The translations under genes were made by a program, and so were the position numbers. Source: Crossiella sp. SN42 (GTDB taxonomy: Bacteria; Actinomycetota; Actinomycetes; Mycobacteriales; Pseudonocardiaceae). From it: a stretch of 64,000 nt of DNA. Under the pieces are notes generated by a model, which did not search any database, was not told where the DNA came from, and saw only the letters and a program-made list of their open reading frames with translations. The stretch lies in contig NZ_JAMHIV010000020.1 in assembly GCF_023897065.1 (NCBI RefSeq), positions 62,001-126,000 on the forward strand, in the 5' to 3' direction. This document shows, one piece after another, positions 43,801 through 52,742 of this stretch; the first letter of the stretch is position 1, and each line of letters begins with the position of its first letter.

Positions 43801-46800
43801 GTGCTGGCGTCCGTGGCCGAACGACTGCCCGCGCACATGGTGCCCGACCTGCTGGTGGTGCTGCCGGAGCTCCCGCTCACCGGCAACGGCAAGATCGACC
43901 GCGCCCGGGTGTGCCGCGAGCTCACCGCGCACGCCGCGCCGGAGCAGCTGCTCACCCCGCCGCAGGGGGAGACCGAGATCGCGGTGGCCGCGGTGTGGGC
44001 CGAGGTGCTCGGGGTCGATGCGATCGGTCGCGAGTCCGACTTCTTCCTGCTCGGCGGGGACAGCCTGGTCGCCACCCGGCTGATCGCCCGGCTGGCCGCG
44101 GCCGGGTTCGCCGACGCCGGACTGGACCGGCTCTTCGGCAACCCCCGGCTCGCCGACTTCGCCGCCACCGTCCACAGTGGCCGGACCGAGGACGAGCCTT
44201 CGGTTGCGCTGCGGCCCGACCCGGCCAACCGGCACGAACCCTTCCCGTGCACCGACGTGCAGCGCGCCTACCTGCTCGGCCGCAGCGGCGAGTTCGTGCT
44301 CGGCGGGGTCGGCGCGCACTCCTACTTCGAGTTCGACGGCGTGGACGTGGACCCCGAACGCCTGGCCCAGGTGTGGAACCGGCTGATCCGGCGGCACGAG
44401 ATGCTGCGCGCGGTCTTCGACGCCGACGGCCGCCAGCGCGTCCTGGCCGAGGTGCCCCGCTTCACCATCGAGGTCACCGAGGCCGGGACCGACGAGCAGG
44501 CCGCGCTGGCCGCACTGCGCGAGGAGCTGTCACACCGGGTCACCGACCTTTCCACCTGGCCGCTGTTCGACATCCGCGCAGTCCGGCACGGCGGCAACCG
44601 GCTGCGCATCGGCATCAGCCTGGACAACATCGTCTTCGACGGCATGAGCACCTTCATCGTGCTCTCCGAGGCGGCCAGGCTCTACGTCGACCCGGACGCC
44701 GAACTGTCCACAGTGGACGTCTCCTTCCGGGACTACCTGCTCGCGGTGGAAGGCGTGGACCTGGCCAGGCAGTCCTCTGTGGACTACTGGCTGGACCGGC
44801 TGCCCGCGCTGCCCGCCGCCCCGCAGCTGCCACTGGCCGTGGACCCGGCGACCGTGGTGCGACCGCGGTTCACCCGCCGCTCCGCCCGGCTGCCCGCGCG
44901 GGACTGGCAGCGGATCAAGGACCTCGCCCGCGCGCACCGCCTCACCCCGTCCGCGGTGCTGCTGCACTGCTACGCCGAGGTGCTGGCCGCCTGGAGCGCG
45001 CAGCAGGAGCTGACGGTCAACCTGACCCTGTTCGACCGCAGGGACCTGCACCCCGACCTGGCCAACATCGTCGGCGACTTCACCTCGCTGGCCCTGTTCG
45101 CGCACCGGCCCGAACCCGGGGAGAGCTGGGTCGCCGCGGTGCGCCGCACCCAGGGCCAGCTGGCCAGGGACCTGGAGCACCGGGACTTCTCCGCGGTGCG
45201 GGTGCAGCGCGAACTGGCCAGGCGGCTGGGCAGTGTGGCCGCGGCCGCGATGCCGGTGGTGTTCACCAGCGCGCTCGGCCTCGACCAGTCCATGTGGGAG
45301 AACCTGGCCGCGGCCCGGCTGGAACAGGTCTGGGCCATCTCGCAGACCCCGCAGGTGTGGCTGGACCAGCAGGTCTACGAGGCCGCGGGCGACCTGGTCT
45401 GCCACTGGGACGCGGTGGCCGAGCTGTTCCCGGCCGGGCTGCTGGACGCGATGTTCACCGCCTACCGCGACCTGGTGTGGCGGCTGGCCGAGGATCCGGC
45501 GGTCTGGGAGCAGCCGCTGCCGGAGCTGCTGCCCGCCGACCAGCGAACCGTGCGGCAGCGGGTCAACCAGACCGAAGGTCCGGAGCCGGACCGGTTGCTG
45601 CACGAGGGTTTCTTCGCCGCGGCCGCGGCAGCGCCGGAGCGGATCGCGCTGTGCTGGGACGGCGGCGAGCTGACCTACCGCGAACTGGCCGAACGTGCGC
45701 TGCGGGTGGCCGGGCACCTGGTCGCGGCGGGCGTCCAGCCCGGTGACTCGGTGGCGGTCACCCTGCCCAAGGGGCCGGCGCAGATCACCGCCGTGCTCGG
45801 CGCGCTCGCCGCCGGTGGCAGTTACGTGCCGATCGGCGTAGACCACCCGGCGGAGCGCCGGGAGCGGATCCGGCGGATCGCCAACGTGGTCACCAGCCTG
45901 GATGAAGAGTCCATTGTGGACGCTCAGCGAGCCGTGCCGCTGCCCGCGCCGATCAGGGTGGACCGCGCGAGCACCGCGTACCTGATCGCCACCTCCGGCT
46001 CCACCGGCGAGCCCAAGGGCGTTGAGGTCTCGCACCGGGCCGCGGTCAACACCGTCGAGGACATCAACGAGCGCTTCGGCGTTGGTCCCGAGGACCGGGT
46101 GCTCGCGGTGTCGGGGCTGGAGTTCGACCTGTCCGTCTACGACATCTTCGGCCTGCTCGCCGCCGGTGGCGCGCTGGTGCTCATCGGCGAGGAGGAGCGG
46201 CGCGAGGCCGGGCGCTGGCTCCAGCTGTGCCGCGAGCACCGGGTCACGGTGTGGAACACGGTGCCCGCGCTGCTGGACATGCTGCTGGTCGCGGGGGAGA
46301 CCGCGGAGGTCCCGCCGTTGCGGCTGGCCCTGCTCAGCGGTGACTGGGTCGGCCTGGACCTGCCGGCGCGGCTGCGCGCGGTCACCCCCGACTGCCGTCT
46401 GGTCGCGCTCGGGGGCGCGACCGAGGCGGCCATCTGGTCCAACGCGCTGACCGTGCGCGAGGTGCCGCGGCACTGGACGTCGGTGCCCTACGGCTTCCCG
46501 CTGCGCAACCAGCGCTACCGGGTGGTCGACGAACGCGGCCGGGACCGCCCGGACTGGGCACCCGGTGAACTGTGGATCGGCGGCGTGGGGGTGGCCACCG
46601 GTTACCGCGGCGATCCCGAGCGCACCGCGGCCCGGTTCGTCGAGCACGATGGGCAGCGCTGGTACCGCACCGGCGACCTGGGCCGCTACTGGCCGGACGG
46701 CACCCTGGAGTTCGTCGGCCGGGTCGACCACCAGGTCAAGATCCGCGGCCACCGGATCGAGCTCGGGGAGGTGGAGGCCGCGATCGAGGCGCATCCGTTG

Positions 46801-47310
46801 GTGCGCCAGGCGGTGGCCATCGCCCTCGGCGAACGCGGTCAGCAGCGCCTGCACGCCTTCGTGCTGGAGCAGGTGAATCTGGACACCACCGGCATGCACG
46901 CCTTCCTCGGTGAACGCCTGCCCGCCTACGCGGTGCCGCCCCGGATCGACCAGGTCGCCGAGTTTCCGTTGACCGCCAACGGAAAGGTCGACCGCAAGGC
47001 GCTGGCCCAGCTGGCCGAGGCCACCGGCGACCAGGGCGGTGACGAGCCGAGGGGCGAGCTGGAGACCCGGCTGGCCGCGCTGTGGGTCAGGCTGCTCGGC
47101 CTGCCCGGCCTGGGACGGCAGGAGAACTTCTTCGCCCTCGGTGGCGACTCGGTGCTGGCCATGAAGCTGGTCGCCATGGTGCACAACGAGTTCGGCCTTG
47201 AGCTGAGCCTGCGCCAGCTCTTCGCCGCCCCCACCATCGCCGCGCTCGCGGCACTCACCCAGACCCAGCAGCTCGACCCTGAGCTGTCCTTCGAAGAAGG
47301 TGCCCTGTGA
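40864..47310 (+). CDS. Siderophore NRPS: ArCP-Cy-A(Cys)-PCP-Cy-A(Cys)-PCP
   Basis: 2148 residues. It starts with an aryl-carrier domain (LGLDSIRLM, pantetheine Ser38). Cyclization domain 1 (about 95-510) has DLLVADVLS, the Cy-specific replacement of HHxxxDG. Adenylation domain 1 (about 550-1040) has TSGSTGEPKG and specificity residues that read DLYNLSLIWK, the cysteine code of pyochelin and yersiniabactin synthetases. A PCP follows (GGDSL, about 1065), then Cy2 (DNIVFDGMS, about 1252), A2 (about 1577-2040, same Cys code) and a PCP (GGDSV, about 2090). Each Cy domain condenses and cyclises Cys to a thiazoline. The N-terminal ArCP implies an aryl acid starter such as salicylate, but no aryl-activating enzyme is encoded here. 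The GTG start has GGGG 7 nt upstream; the end overlaps NRPS2 by 4 nt. Confidence 0.92.
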   Translation: MGGALTRDAVRETVAAVLGVAPESLAEQDDLLQLGLDSIRLMQLVGRWRRSGIRVSAAELAEHPTLGEWCRRLGESQEVATPAVVRAVDPAAPFGLTPVQHAYWIGRRDDQRLGGVGCHACVELTGSPLDAGRLEAAVRALAARHPMLRARFHEDGTQQVWPESPWPGLTVRDLTGLAEPVAALRLAEVREQLGHRRLAVERGEVFDVQLSQLDRGSVLHLNIDLLVADVLSIQILLADLAELYAGRGEALPPLDFGFPQYLAQREATRATDRERAKAYWQDQLDELPGGPELPLATAPETVHRPRFRRRTNRLSTTDWQRFQERARARGVTVAMALATAYAEALGRWSAAPRFLLNLPLFDRQQLHAQVPHLVADFTNLVLLPVDVSAPQSFVDRAKAVQTTLRRNAEHADYSGIEVLRDLARADAGRERSAPVVFACNLGGEFIPPRVRAELGEWSWMLSQTPQVWLDHQVYEDNGELLLAWDAVDELFPEGLIDDLFDGYTRLVGHLAAEADTWDQQAPLELPAAQRAVRQAVNASTRVESGKLLHEDFFAWAQRDPRRTAIRGADGDLDYGTVAARALRLAAWLTATGVCAGDPVAVTLPKGADQIIGVLGVLAAGGMYVPIGVDQPPLRRARILARAGVSVTVDAAALTAAAGCMPLPAPVGLAGDASAYVIFTSGSTGEPKGVEVSHRAAVNTVEEVNERFDIGPGDRVLAVSALDFDLSVYDIFGPLAAGGSIVTITEDERRDAARWAELVRRHGITVWNTVPALLDMLLVAAGERGLRDSLRLALVSGDWVGLDLQPRLSAASDGHCLLVALGGATEAAIWSNALEIERVPAEWVSVPYGFPLRNQRYRVVDESGRDRPDWVPGELWIGGAGVATGYRGDAELTAKSFVEYDGGRWYRTGDLGRYWPDGTLEFLGRADHQVKIRGHRIELGEVEHALEQCAGVRRAVVTPSADRRRLLAAITAESKVDTAEVLASVAERLPAHMVPDLLVVLPELPLTGNGKIDRARVCRELTAHAAPEQLLTPPQGETEIAVAAVWAEVLGVDAIGRESDFFLLGGDSLVATRLIARLAAAGFADAGLDRLFGNPRLADFAATVHSGRTEDEPSVALRPDPANRHEPFPCTDVQRAYLLGRSGEFVLGGVGAHSYFEFDGVDVDPERLAQVWNRLIRRHEMLRAVFDADGRQRVLAEVPRFTIEVTEAGTDEQAALAALREELSHRVTDLSTWPLFDIRAVRHGGNRLRIGISLDNIVFDGMSTFIVLSEAARLYVDPDAELSTVDVSFRDYLLAVEGVDLARQSSVDYWLDRLPALPAAPQLPLAVDPATVVRPRFTRRSARLPARDWQRIKDLARAHRLTPSAVLLHCYAEVLAAWSAQQELTVNLTLFDRRDLHPDLANIVGDFTSLALFAHRPEPGESWVAAVRRTQGQLARDLEHRDFSAVRVQRELARRLGSVAAAAMPVVFTSALGLDQSMWENLAAARLEQVWAISQTPQVWLDQQVYEAAGDLVCHWDAVAELFPAGLLDAMFTAYRDLVWRLAEDPAVWEQPLPELLPADQRTVRQRVNQTEGPEPDRLLHEGFFAAAAAAPERIALCWDGGELTYRELAERALRVAGHLVAAGVQPGDSVAVTLPKGPAQITAVLGALAAGGSYVPIGVDHPAERRERIRRIANVVTSLDEESIVDAQRAVPLPAPIRVDRASTAYLIATSGSTGEPKGVEVSHRAAVNTVEDINERFGVGPEDRVLAVSGLEFDLSVYDIFGLLAAGGALVLIGEEERREAGRWLQLCREHRVTVWNTVPALLDMLLVAGETAEVPPLRLALLSGDWVGLDLPARLRAVTPDCRLVALGGATEAAIWSNALTVREVPRHWTSVPYGFPLRNQRYRVVDERGRDRPDWAPGELWIGGVGVATGYRGDPERTAARFVEHDGQRWYRTGDLGRYWPDGTLEFVGRVDHQVKIRGHRIELGEVEAAIEAHPLVRQAVAIALGERGQQRLHAFVLEQVNLDTTGMHAFLGERLPAYAVPPRIDQVAEFPLTANGKVDRKALAQLAEATGDQGGDEPRGELETRLAALWVRLLGLPGLGRQENFFALGGDSVLAMKLVAMVHNEFGLELSLRQLFAAPTIAALAALTQTQQLDPELSFEEGAL

Positions 47311-50300
47311 CCGCACGCCAACCCGTTGCCGCACTGCTCGCCGAGCTCGGCGCCCTGGGCGTCCGGCTGTGGGCCGACGAGGGGCAGCTGCGCTACCGCG
47401 CCCCCGCCGGAGTGCTCACCGGCGACCTGCTCGCCCGGCTGAAGGCGCACAAGAGCACCGTGCTCGCCCACCTCACCGAGCAGGCAGGCGAGGCCGCGCT
47501 CACCGCCCGGCCCGAGGAGCGCACCGAACCCTTCCCGCTCACCGACATCCAGGCCGCCTACCTGCTCGGCCGCCAGGACGCCTTCGACTACGGCGGCGTG
47601 TCCTGCCACGGCTACCTGGAGCTGACCTTCCCCGACCTGGACCCGGACCGGCTCTCCGCCGCCTGGGCGATCCTGGTGCGCCGCCACGACATGCTCCGCG
47701 CGGTCGTGCACCCCGGCGGCTACCAGCAGGTGCTGGCCGAGGTGCCGGACCGTCCGATCAGGACGAACGACCTGCGGGGCAGGCCGGAGACCGAGGTGGC
47801 CGAGGCGATCGAGCGCACCAGGATGGCCCTGGCCGACCACATCTACCAGCCGGATCAGTGGCCGCTCTACGACCTGAGGCTCACCCGCGCCGATGACCGC
47901 GCGGTGCTGCACATCTCGGTGGACCTGCTCATCGCCGACTACCTCAGCGTCAACCGGCTGCTCACCGAGCTGGGCAGGCTCTACCACCACCCGGACCGGC
48001 CGCTGCCCGAGCTGGAGATCACCTTCCGGGACTACGTGCTGGCCGAACGCGCCCTCGGCGACAGCGGCTCCGCGCACGCCGCGGCCCGCGCCCGCGACCA
48101 CGCCTACTGGTGGGGCCGCATCGACAGCCTGCCCGGCGCGCCCGAGCTGCCCCTGGCCGACAACGCCCGCAGCCGCGGCCGGGCCGAGTTCACCAGGCAC
48201 CGGATCACACTGTCCACAGTGGAATGGTCCGCGCTGCGCGGCCTGGCCGCCCGGCACGGGGTCACCGCCTCGGCCGCGGTGCTCTCGGTGTTCGCCGAGG
48301 TGATCGGCCGGTGGAGCCGCAACCCGCGGTTCACCCTCAACGTCACCCTGCTCAACCGGCTGCCGCTGCACCCGCAGGTGGACCAGCTGATCGGCGACTT
48401 CACCTCGGTCAACCTGCTGGAGGTCGACCGCACCGAACCCCGTGACCTGGCCGGGCTCACCCAGGCCCTGCAAGCGAGGCTGTGGGCGGACATGGACCAC
48501 CGGCTGTGCACCGGCGTGGAGGTGCTCCGCGAGCTGGCCCGCCGCCGCGGCCGGGCCGCCGCGCTGATGCCGGTGGTGTTCACCAGCATGATCGGTCTGG
48601 GCGACGACTCTGACGAGGCGCACGCCAACGGCCTGCTCGCCTTGGGCGAACTGGGTTTTGGCATCACCCAGACCCCGCAGGTGTGGATCGACTGTCAGGC
48701 CATGGAGGCCAAGGGGCAGCTGCTGCTCAACTGGGACGTGCGCACCGGCCTGTTCCCGGACGGCCTGGTCGAGGACGCCTTCGCCGCCTTCGCCGACCTG
48801 CTCCGGAGCCTGGCCGCCGAGGAGACCGCCTGGACCGCGGCCGACCCGATCGCCCTGCCCGCGAGCCAGCGCGCGGTCCGCGAGCGGGTCAACGCCACGA
48901 CGGCTCCGCTGCCGACTGGATTGCTGCACGAGGACTTCGTGCGGTCGGCACTGTCCACACCGGACGCTCCGGCGCTGTTCGCCGGGGACCGGGTGGTCAG
49001 CTTCGGCGAGCTGCTGCGCCAGGCCACCGCGGTCGCCCGGACCGTGCACGCGGCCGGGGGTGGCCGGGTCGCGGTGGTGATGGACAAGGGGATCGAGCAG
49101 GTCGCCGCCGTGCTCGGCGTGCTGCTCGGCGGCGGCGCGTACGTGCCGGTGGACACCAACCAGCCCGCCGCCCGTCGCGACCTGGTGCTGGCCGACGCGG
49201 GCTGCCGCCTGGTGCTCACCCAGTCCTGGCTCGCCGCCGGCACCTGGCCGGAGACCGTGCAGGTGGTCGCGGTCGACGCGCTCGAACCGGCCGGAACCGT
49301 TCTGCCGCAACTGGACACGCATCCGGACGAACTGGCCTACGTCATCTACACCTCCGGCTCCACCGGCACGCCCAAGGGCGTCATGATGAGCCACCGCGCC
49401 GTGCTCAACACCGTGCGCGACATCAACCATCGCTTCGCGGTGACCGGCGCGGACCGGGTGCTCGGCCTGGCCGGCCTGGGCTTCGACCTGTCCGTCTACG
49501 ACATCTTCGGCGTGCTCGGTGCCGGTGGCGCGCTGGTGCTGCCCGCCGCCGACCGCAAGGGGGACCCTTCGCACTGGGCGGAACTTGTTGCCAGGCACGG
49601 CGTCACGGTGTGGAACTCGGTGCCCGCGCAGCTGGAGATGCTCCAGCACTACCTGGAGGCCGAACCCGGGGTCGAGCTGCCCAGCCTGCGCACCGCGCTG
49701 CTCTCCGGCGACTGGATCCCGGTCACCCTGCCCGACCGGGTGCGCGCCCGCATCCCCCAGCTCCAGCTGACCAGCCTCGGTGGCGCCACCGAGGCCGCCA
49801 TCTGGTCCATCCACCACCCCATCGGCGAGGTCCCGGCCGGGGTGCGCAGCATCCCCTACGGCACCCCGCTGACCAACCAGACCTTCCACGTGCTCGACCA
49901 CGCCCTGCGGCCCTGCCCGGACTGGGTGCCCGGTGAGCTGTACATCGGCGGCCATGGCCTCGCCCTCGGCTACCTCGGTGACGCCGAGCGCACCGCGGAA
50001 CGCTTCCGCAGGCACCCGGTCACCGGGGAACGCCTGTACCGCACCGGTGATCTCGGCCGCTACCGGGAACAGGGCGTGATCGAGTTCCTCGGCCGGGAGG
50101 ACAACCAGGTCAAGATCCGCGGCCACCGGATCGAGCTGGCCGAGGTGGAGTCCGCGCTGACCACCCACCCGGCCGTCGGCTCGGCCGCCGCACTGGTCGT
50201 CGGCGACACCACCTTGGACCGCAGGCTGGTCGCCTTCGCCACCCCGGCCGCCAAGTCCACATCGGACAGTGCACTGCCCGCGGAGCTGGCCGACCGGGCC

Positions 50301-52742
50301 GCAGCCAGGGCGAACGCGGTGGTCGCCGACCGCGACCCGGACCGCTACGCCGCGTTCACCGCCGCCTTCGACCGGGTCACCCTGCGCATCATGGCCGGGA
50401 CGCTGCACGACGCCGGATTATTCTCCGCCGGGGCAAGGCACTCCGCCGCCGAAGTGATCGAGGCGCTTGGCGCGGTGCCCCGGCACCACGACCTCGTGCA
50501 CCGCTGGCTGCACGCGCTCACCGCAGCCGGACTGCTGCACCGCGACGGCGAGCACTACCACGGCCTGCGCGCCGAGGGCGAGACCGACGCTCTCTGGTCC
50601 ACAGTGGACGAACTCCAGGTCGAGCTCCGCTACGGGCGCGAGCTGGTCGACTACGTGCGGGACAGCGCCGCGCACCTGCCCGCGCTGTTCCGGGACGAGA
50701 TCGACCCGCTCACCCTGCTGTTCCCGCAGGGCAAGCTCACCGTGGCGGAGGCGATCTACCAGACCAACCTGATCGGCCGGTACATCAACCAGTTCGTGGT
50801 GGGCGCGGTCCGGGAGATCGCCGCGGCGCACCAAGGGCCGGAACCGCTGCGGATCCTGGAGGTCGGCGCGGGCATCGGCGGCACCAGCACCGACCTCATC
50901 CCGGCGCTGGCCGGGTTCGACGTGCGCTACCGGTTCACCGACCTGTCCCAGTTCTTCCTCACCGAGGCGAGCAAGCGCTACGCCGGCTACCCCTGGGTGG
51001 ACTACGGGATCTTCGACCTCAACGTGGACCTGGTCCGGCAGGACGTGCGGCCGAACTCGGTGGACGTGGTGCTGTGCGCCAACGTGCTGCACAACGCCAA
51101 GCACATCCCGACCGTGCTGGCCCGGCTCCGCGAGGTGCTGCGGCCCGGCGGGCACCTGGTGTTCATCGACGCCACCGGCGACAACCACCCGCTGCTGATC
51201 TCCAAGGAGTTCCACGAGGGCCTGACCGGCTATGAGGACCTGCGGCGGCACGACCACCGGGTGTTCCTCTCCGCGCCGGAGTGGCGCGAGCAGCTCGATG
51301 GCGTCGGCGCGGAGGTCCTGGCCTGCCTGCCCCGGCCGCAGGACCACTTCCCCGAGGTGGGCCAGCACGTGTTCGTGGCCAGGGTGAAGACCGACCGGCA
51401 GCCGGTCACCGAGACCGCGCTGCGCCGCCACCTCGCCGAGCGGCTGCCCGAGCACATGCTGCCCGCCCAGCTGTACATCGTGGACGAGCTGCCGTTGTCC
51501 GCCAACGGCAAGCTCGACCGTGCCGCGTTGAAGTCCCGGCTGCCGGTGGAGTCCGGCGCGCCGGAGGCCAGCGCCGAACCGCCGCGCGACGAGTTGGAGA
51601 CCGCGCTGGCCCAGGTGTGGGCCGAACTGCTCAACCGGGACCGGGTCGGCCGGGACGAGGACTTCTTCGCCCTCGGCGGTGACTCGCTGCTGGCCGCCAA
51701 GGTGGTCGGCCGGATGCGCGAGCAGGTCCCCGCGGCCGCCGCCCTTGACTGGGAGACCCAGCTGCGGATCGTGCTGCGCGGCACCACCGTGGCCGACTAC
51801 GCCGACCACCTCCGCGCCGCGCCCGCCACCACCGGCCAGCACGGCGGTGGCAGTTCGCTGGTCGAGCTGGTGCCGGGCCACGAGGAACCCGCGCTGGTGC
51901 TGGTGCACGACGGCAGCGGCACCCTCGCGCCCTACCGCGCCATGGTCGAGCAGCTGCGCCGCGGCGGGCGCACCGTGCTCGGCCTGGAACCGGCAGTGTC
52001 CTATGTGGACATTCCGGCGGAGGTGCTGCTGCCCAGGCTGGCCGCCGACTACGCCAGGGAGTTGCGCGCGGCCGGGCACAACCGGGTGGACGTGGTCGGC
52101 TACTGCATGGGCGGCCTGCTGGCCACCGAGCTGGCCCGCACCCTCACTGAGTCCGGGACCGAGGTGGACAGCCTCACCGTGATCAGCTGCTACCGCATGC
52201 CCTACCGCATCGAGGATCAGCTGCTGCTGGAATATGCCTTCGCCAGGTTGCTGGAGGTCGACCCGGCCCGGCTCGGCTATCCCGAGGACGAGCAGCGGCT
52301 CGGCGCGGCCGTGCAGGCCGTGCTCCGGCACAGCCCCGGCCTGCTGCCCGACGGCTGCTTCGCCGCGCTGGACGGCGAGTTCGCCGAGGTCGCCGCCCGG
52401 TTCGGCGCGCTGGCCCTGCGCCCGCACGAGCAGCGGCTGGCCGCGATCGGCGCGCTGCTGGCCGAACCGGTCGACCTGGCGGGCAGCTTCGCGGTGTTCG
52501 CGCACAGCCTGCGTGCGGTCACCACGTTCGAGGCCGAGCCCTACGCCGGGGACATCACCTTCCTGATGGACCGCGGCGACGTGCACTTCGTGCCCGACCT
52601 GCACGCCGGCATGACCGCGTACTGGCAGGAACTGTGCCTCGGCGAGCTGCGGATCGAGGAGATCCCCGGCGACCACTTCACCTGCCTCGGCCCGGCCAAC
52701 GCCGCCGGTGTGCTCGCCCTGCTGCCAGGGGCGGGCCGGTGA
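47307..52742 (+). CDS. Siderophore NRPS: docking-Cy-A(Cys)-MT-PCP-TE
   Basis: 1811 residues. Residues 1-50 resemble a TubC-type docking domain (LGALGVRLWADEGQLRYRAPAG). A Cy domain (about 75-500) has DLLIADYLS. The A domain (from about 538) has TSGSTGTPKG and again the Cys code DLYNLSLIWK. Between A8 (VKIRGHRIELAEVE, about 934) and the A10 Lys (LSANGKLDR) sits a SAM methyltransferase with ILEVGAGIGGTS (about 1183), the embedded layout of PchF and yersiniabactin synthetases. A PCP (GGDSL, about 1454) and a thioesterase (about 1520-1811) follow. The TE nucleophile motif reads GYCMGG, with Cys1600 in place of Ser, and the late His is in PGDHFTCL. This module adds, cyclises and methylates the third Cys and releases the product. 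Confidence 0.92.
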   Translation: MTARQPVAALLAELGALGVRLWADEGQLRYRAPAGVLTGDLLARLKAHKSTVLAHLTEQAGEAALTARPEERTEPFPLTDIQAAYLLGRQDAFDYGGVSCHGYLELTFPDLDPDRLSAAWAILVRRHDMLRAVVHPGGYQQVLAEVPDRPIRTNDLRGRPETEVAEAIERTRMALADHIYQPDQWPLYDLRLTRADDRAVLHISVDLLIADYLSVNRLLTELGRLYHHPDRPLPELEITFRDYVLAERALGDSGSAHAAARARDHAYWWGRIDSLPGAPELPLADNARSRGRAEFTRHRITLSTVEWSALRGLAARHGVTASAAVLSVFAEVIGRWSRNPRFTLNVTLLNRLPLHPQVDQLIGDFTSVNLLEVDRTEPRDLAGLTQALQARLWADMDHRLCTGVEVLRELARRRGRAAALMPVVFTSMIGLGDDSDEAHANGLLALGELGFGITQTPQVWIDCQAMEAKGQLLLNWDVRTGLFPDGLVEDAFAAFADLLRSLAAEETAWTAADPIALPASQRAVRERVNATTAPLPTGLLHEDFVRSALSTPDAPALFAGDRVVSFGELLRQATAVARTVHAAGGGRVAVVMDKGIEQVAAVLGVLLGGGAYVPVDTNQPAARRDLVLADAGCRLVLTQSWLAAGTWPETVQVVAVDALEPAGTVLPQLDTHPDELAYVIYTSGSTGTPKGVMMSHRAVLNTVRDINHRFAVTGADRVLGLAGLGFDLSVYDIFGVLGAGGALVLPAADRKGDPSHWAELVARHGVTVWNSVPAQLEMLQHYLEAEPGVELPSLRTALLSGDWIPVTLPDRVRARIPQLQLTSLGGATEAAIWSIHHPIGEVPAGVRSIPYGTPLTNQTFHVLDHALRPCPDWVPGELYIGGHGLALGYLGDAERTAERFRRHPVTGERLYRTGDLGRYREQGVIEFLGREDNQVKIRGHRIELAEVESALTTHPAVGSAAALVVGDTTLDRRLVAFATPAAKSTSDSALPAELADRAAARANAVVADRDPDRYAAFTAAFDRVTLRIMAGTLHDAGLFSAGARHSAAEVIEALGAVPRHHDLVHRWLHALTAAGLLHRDGEHYHGLRAEGETDALWSTVDELQVELRYGRELVDYVRDSAAHLPALFRDEIDPLTLLFPQGKLTVAEAIYQTNLIGRYINQFVVGAVREIAAAHQGPEPLRILEVGAGIGGTSTDLIPALAGFDVRYRFTDLSQFFLTEASKRYAGYPWVDYGIFDLNVDLVRQDVRPNSVDVVLCANVLHNAKHIPTVLARLREVLRPGGHLVFIDATGDNHPLLISKEFHEGLTGYEDLRRHDHRVFLSAPEWREQLDGVGAEVLACLPRPQDHFPEVGQHVFVARVKTDRQPVTETALRRHLAERLPEHMLPAQLYIVDELPLSANGKLDRAALKSRLPVESGAPEASAEPPRDELETALAQVWAELLNRDRVGRDEDFFALGGDSLLAAKVVGRMREQVPAAAALDWETQLRIVLRGTTVADYADHLRAAPATTGQHGGGSSLVELVPGHEEPALVLVHDGSGTLAPYRAMVEQLRRGGRTVLGLEPAVSYVDIPAEVLLPRLAADYARELRAAGHNRVDVVGYCMGGLLATELARTLTESGTEVDSLTVISCYRMPYRIEDQLLLEYAFARLLEVDPARLGYPEDEQRLGAAVQAVLRHSPGLLPDGCFAALDGEFAEVAARFGALALRPHEQRLAAIGALLAEPVDLAGSFAVFAHSLRAVTTFEAEPYAGDITFLMDRGDVHFVPDLHAGMTAYWQELCLGELRIEEIPGDHFTCLGPANAAGVLALLPGAGR

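Noticed and set aside
40864-52742. Polyketide module in the metallophore line, as in yersiniabactin
   Set aside because: No ketosynthase or acyltransferase motif appears in either NRPS protein; every elongation unit is Cy-A-PCP.
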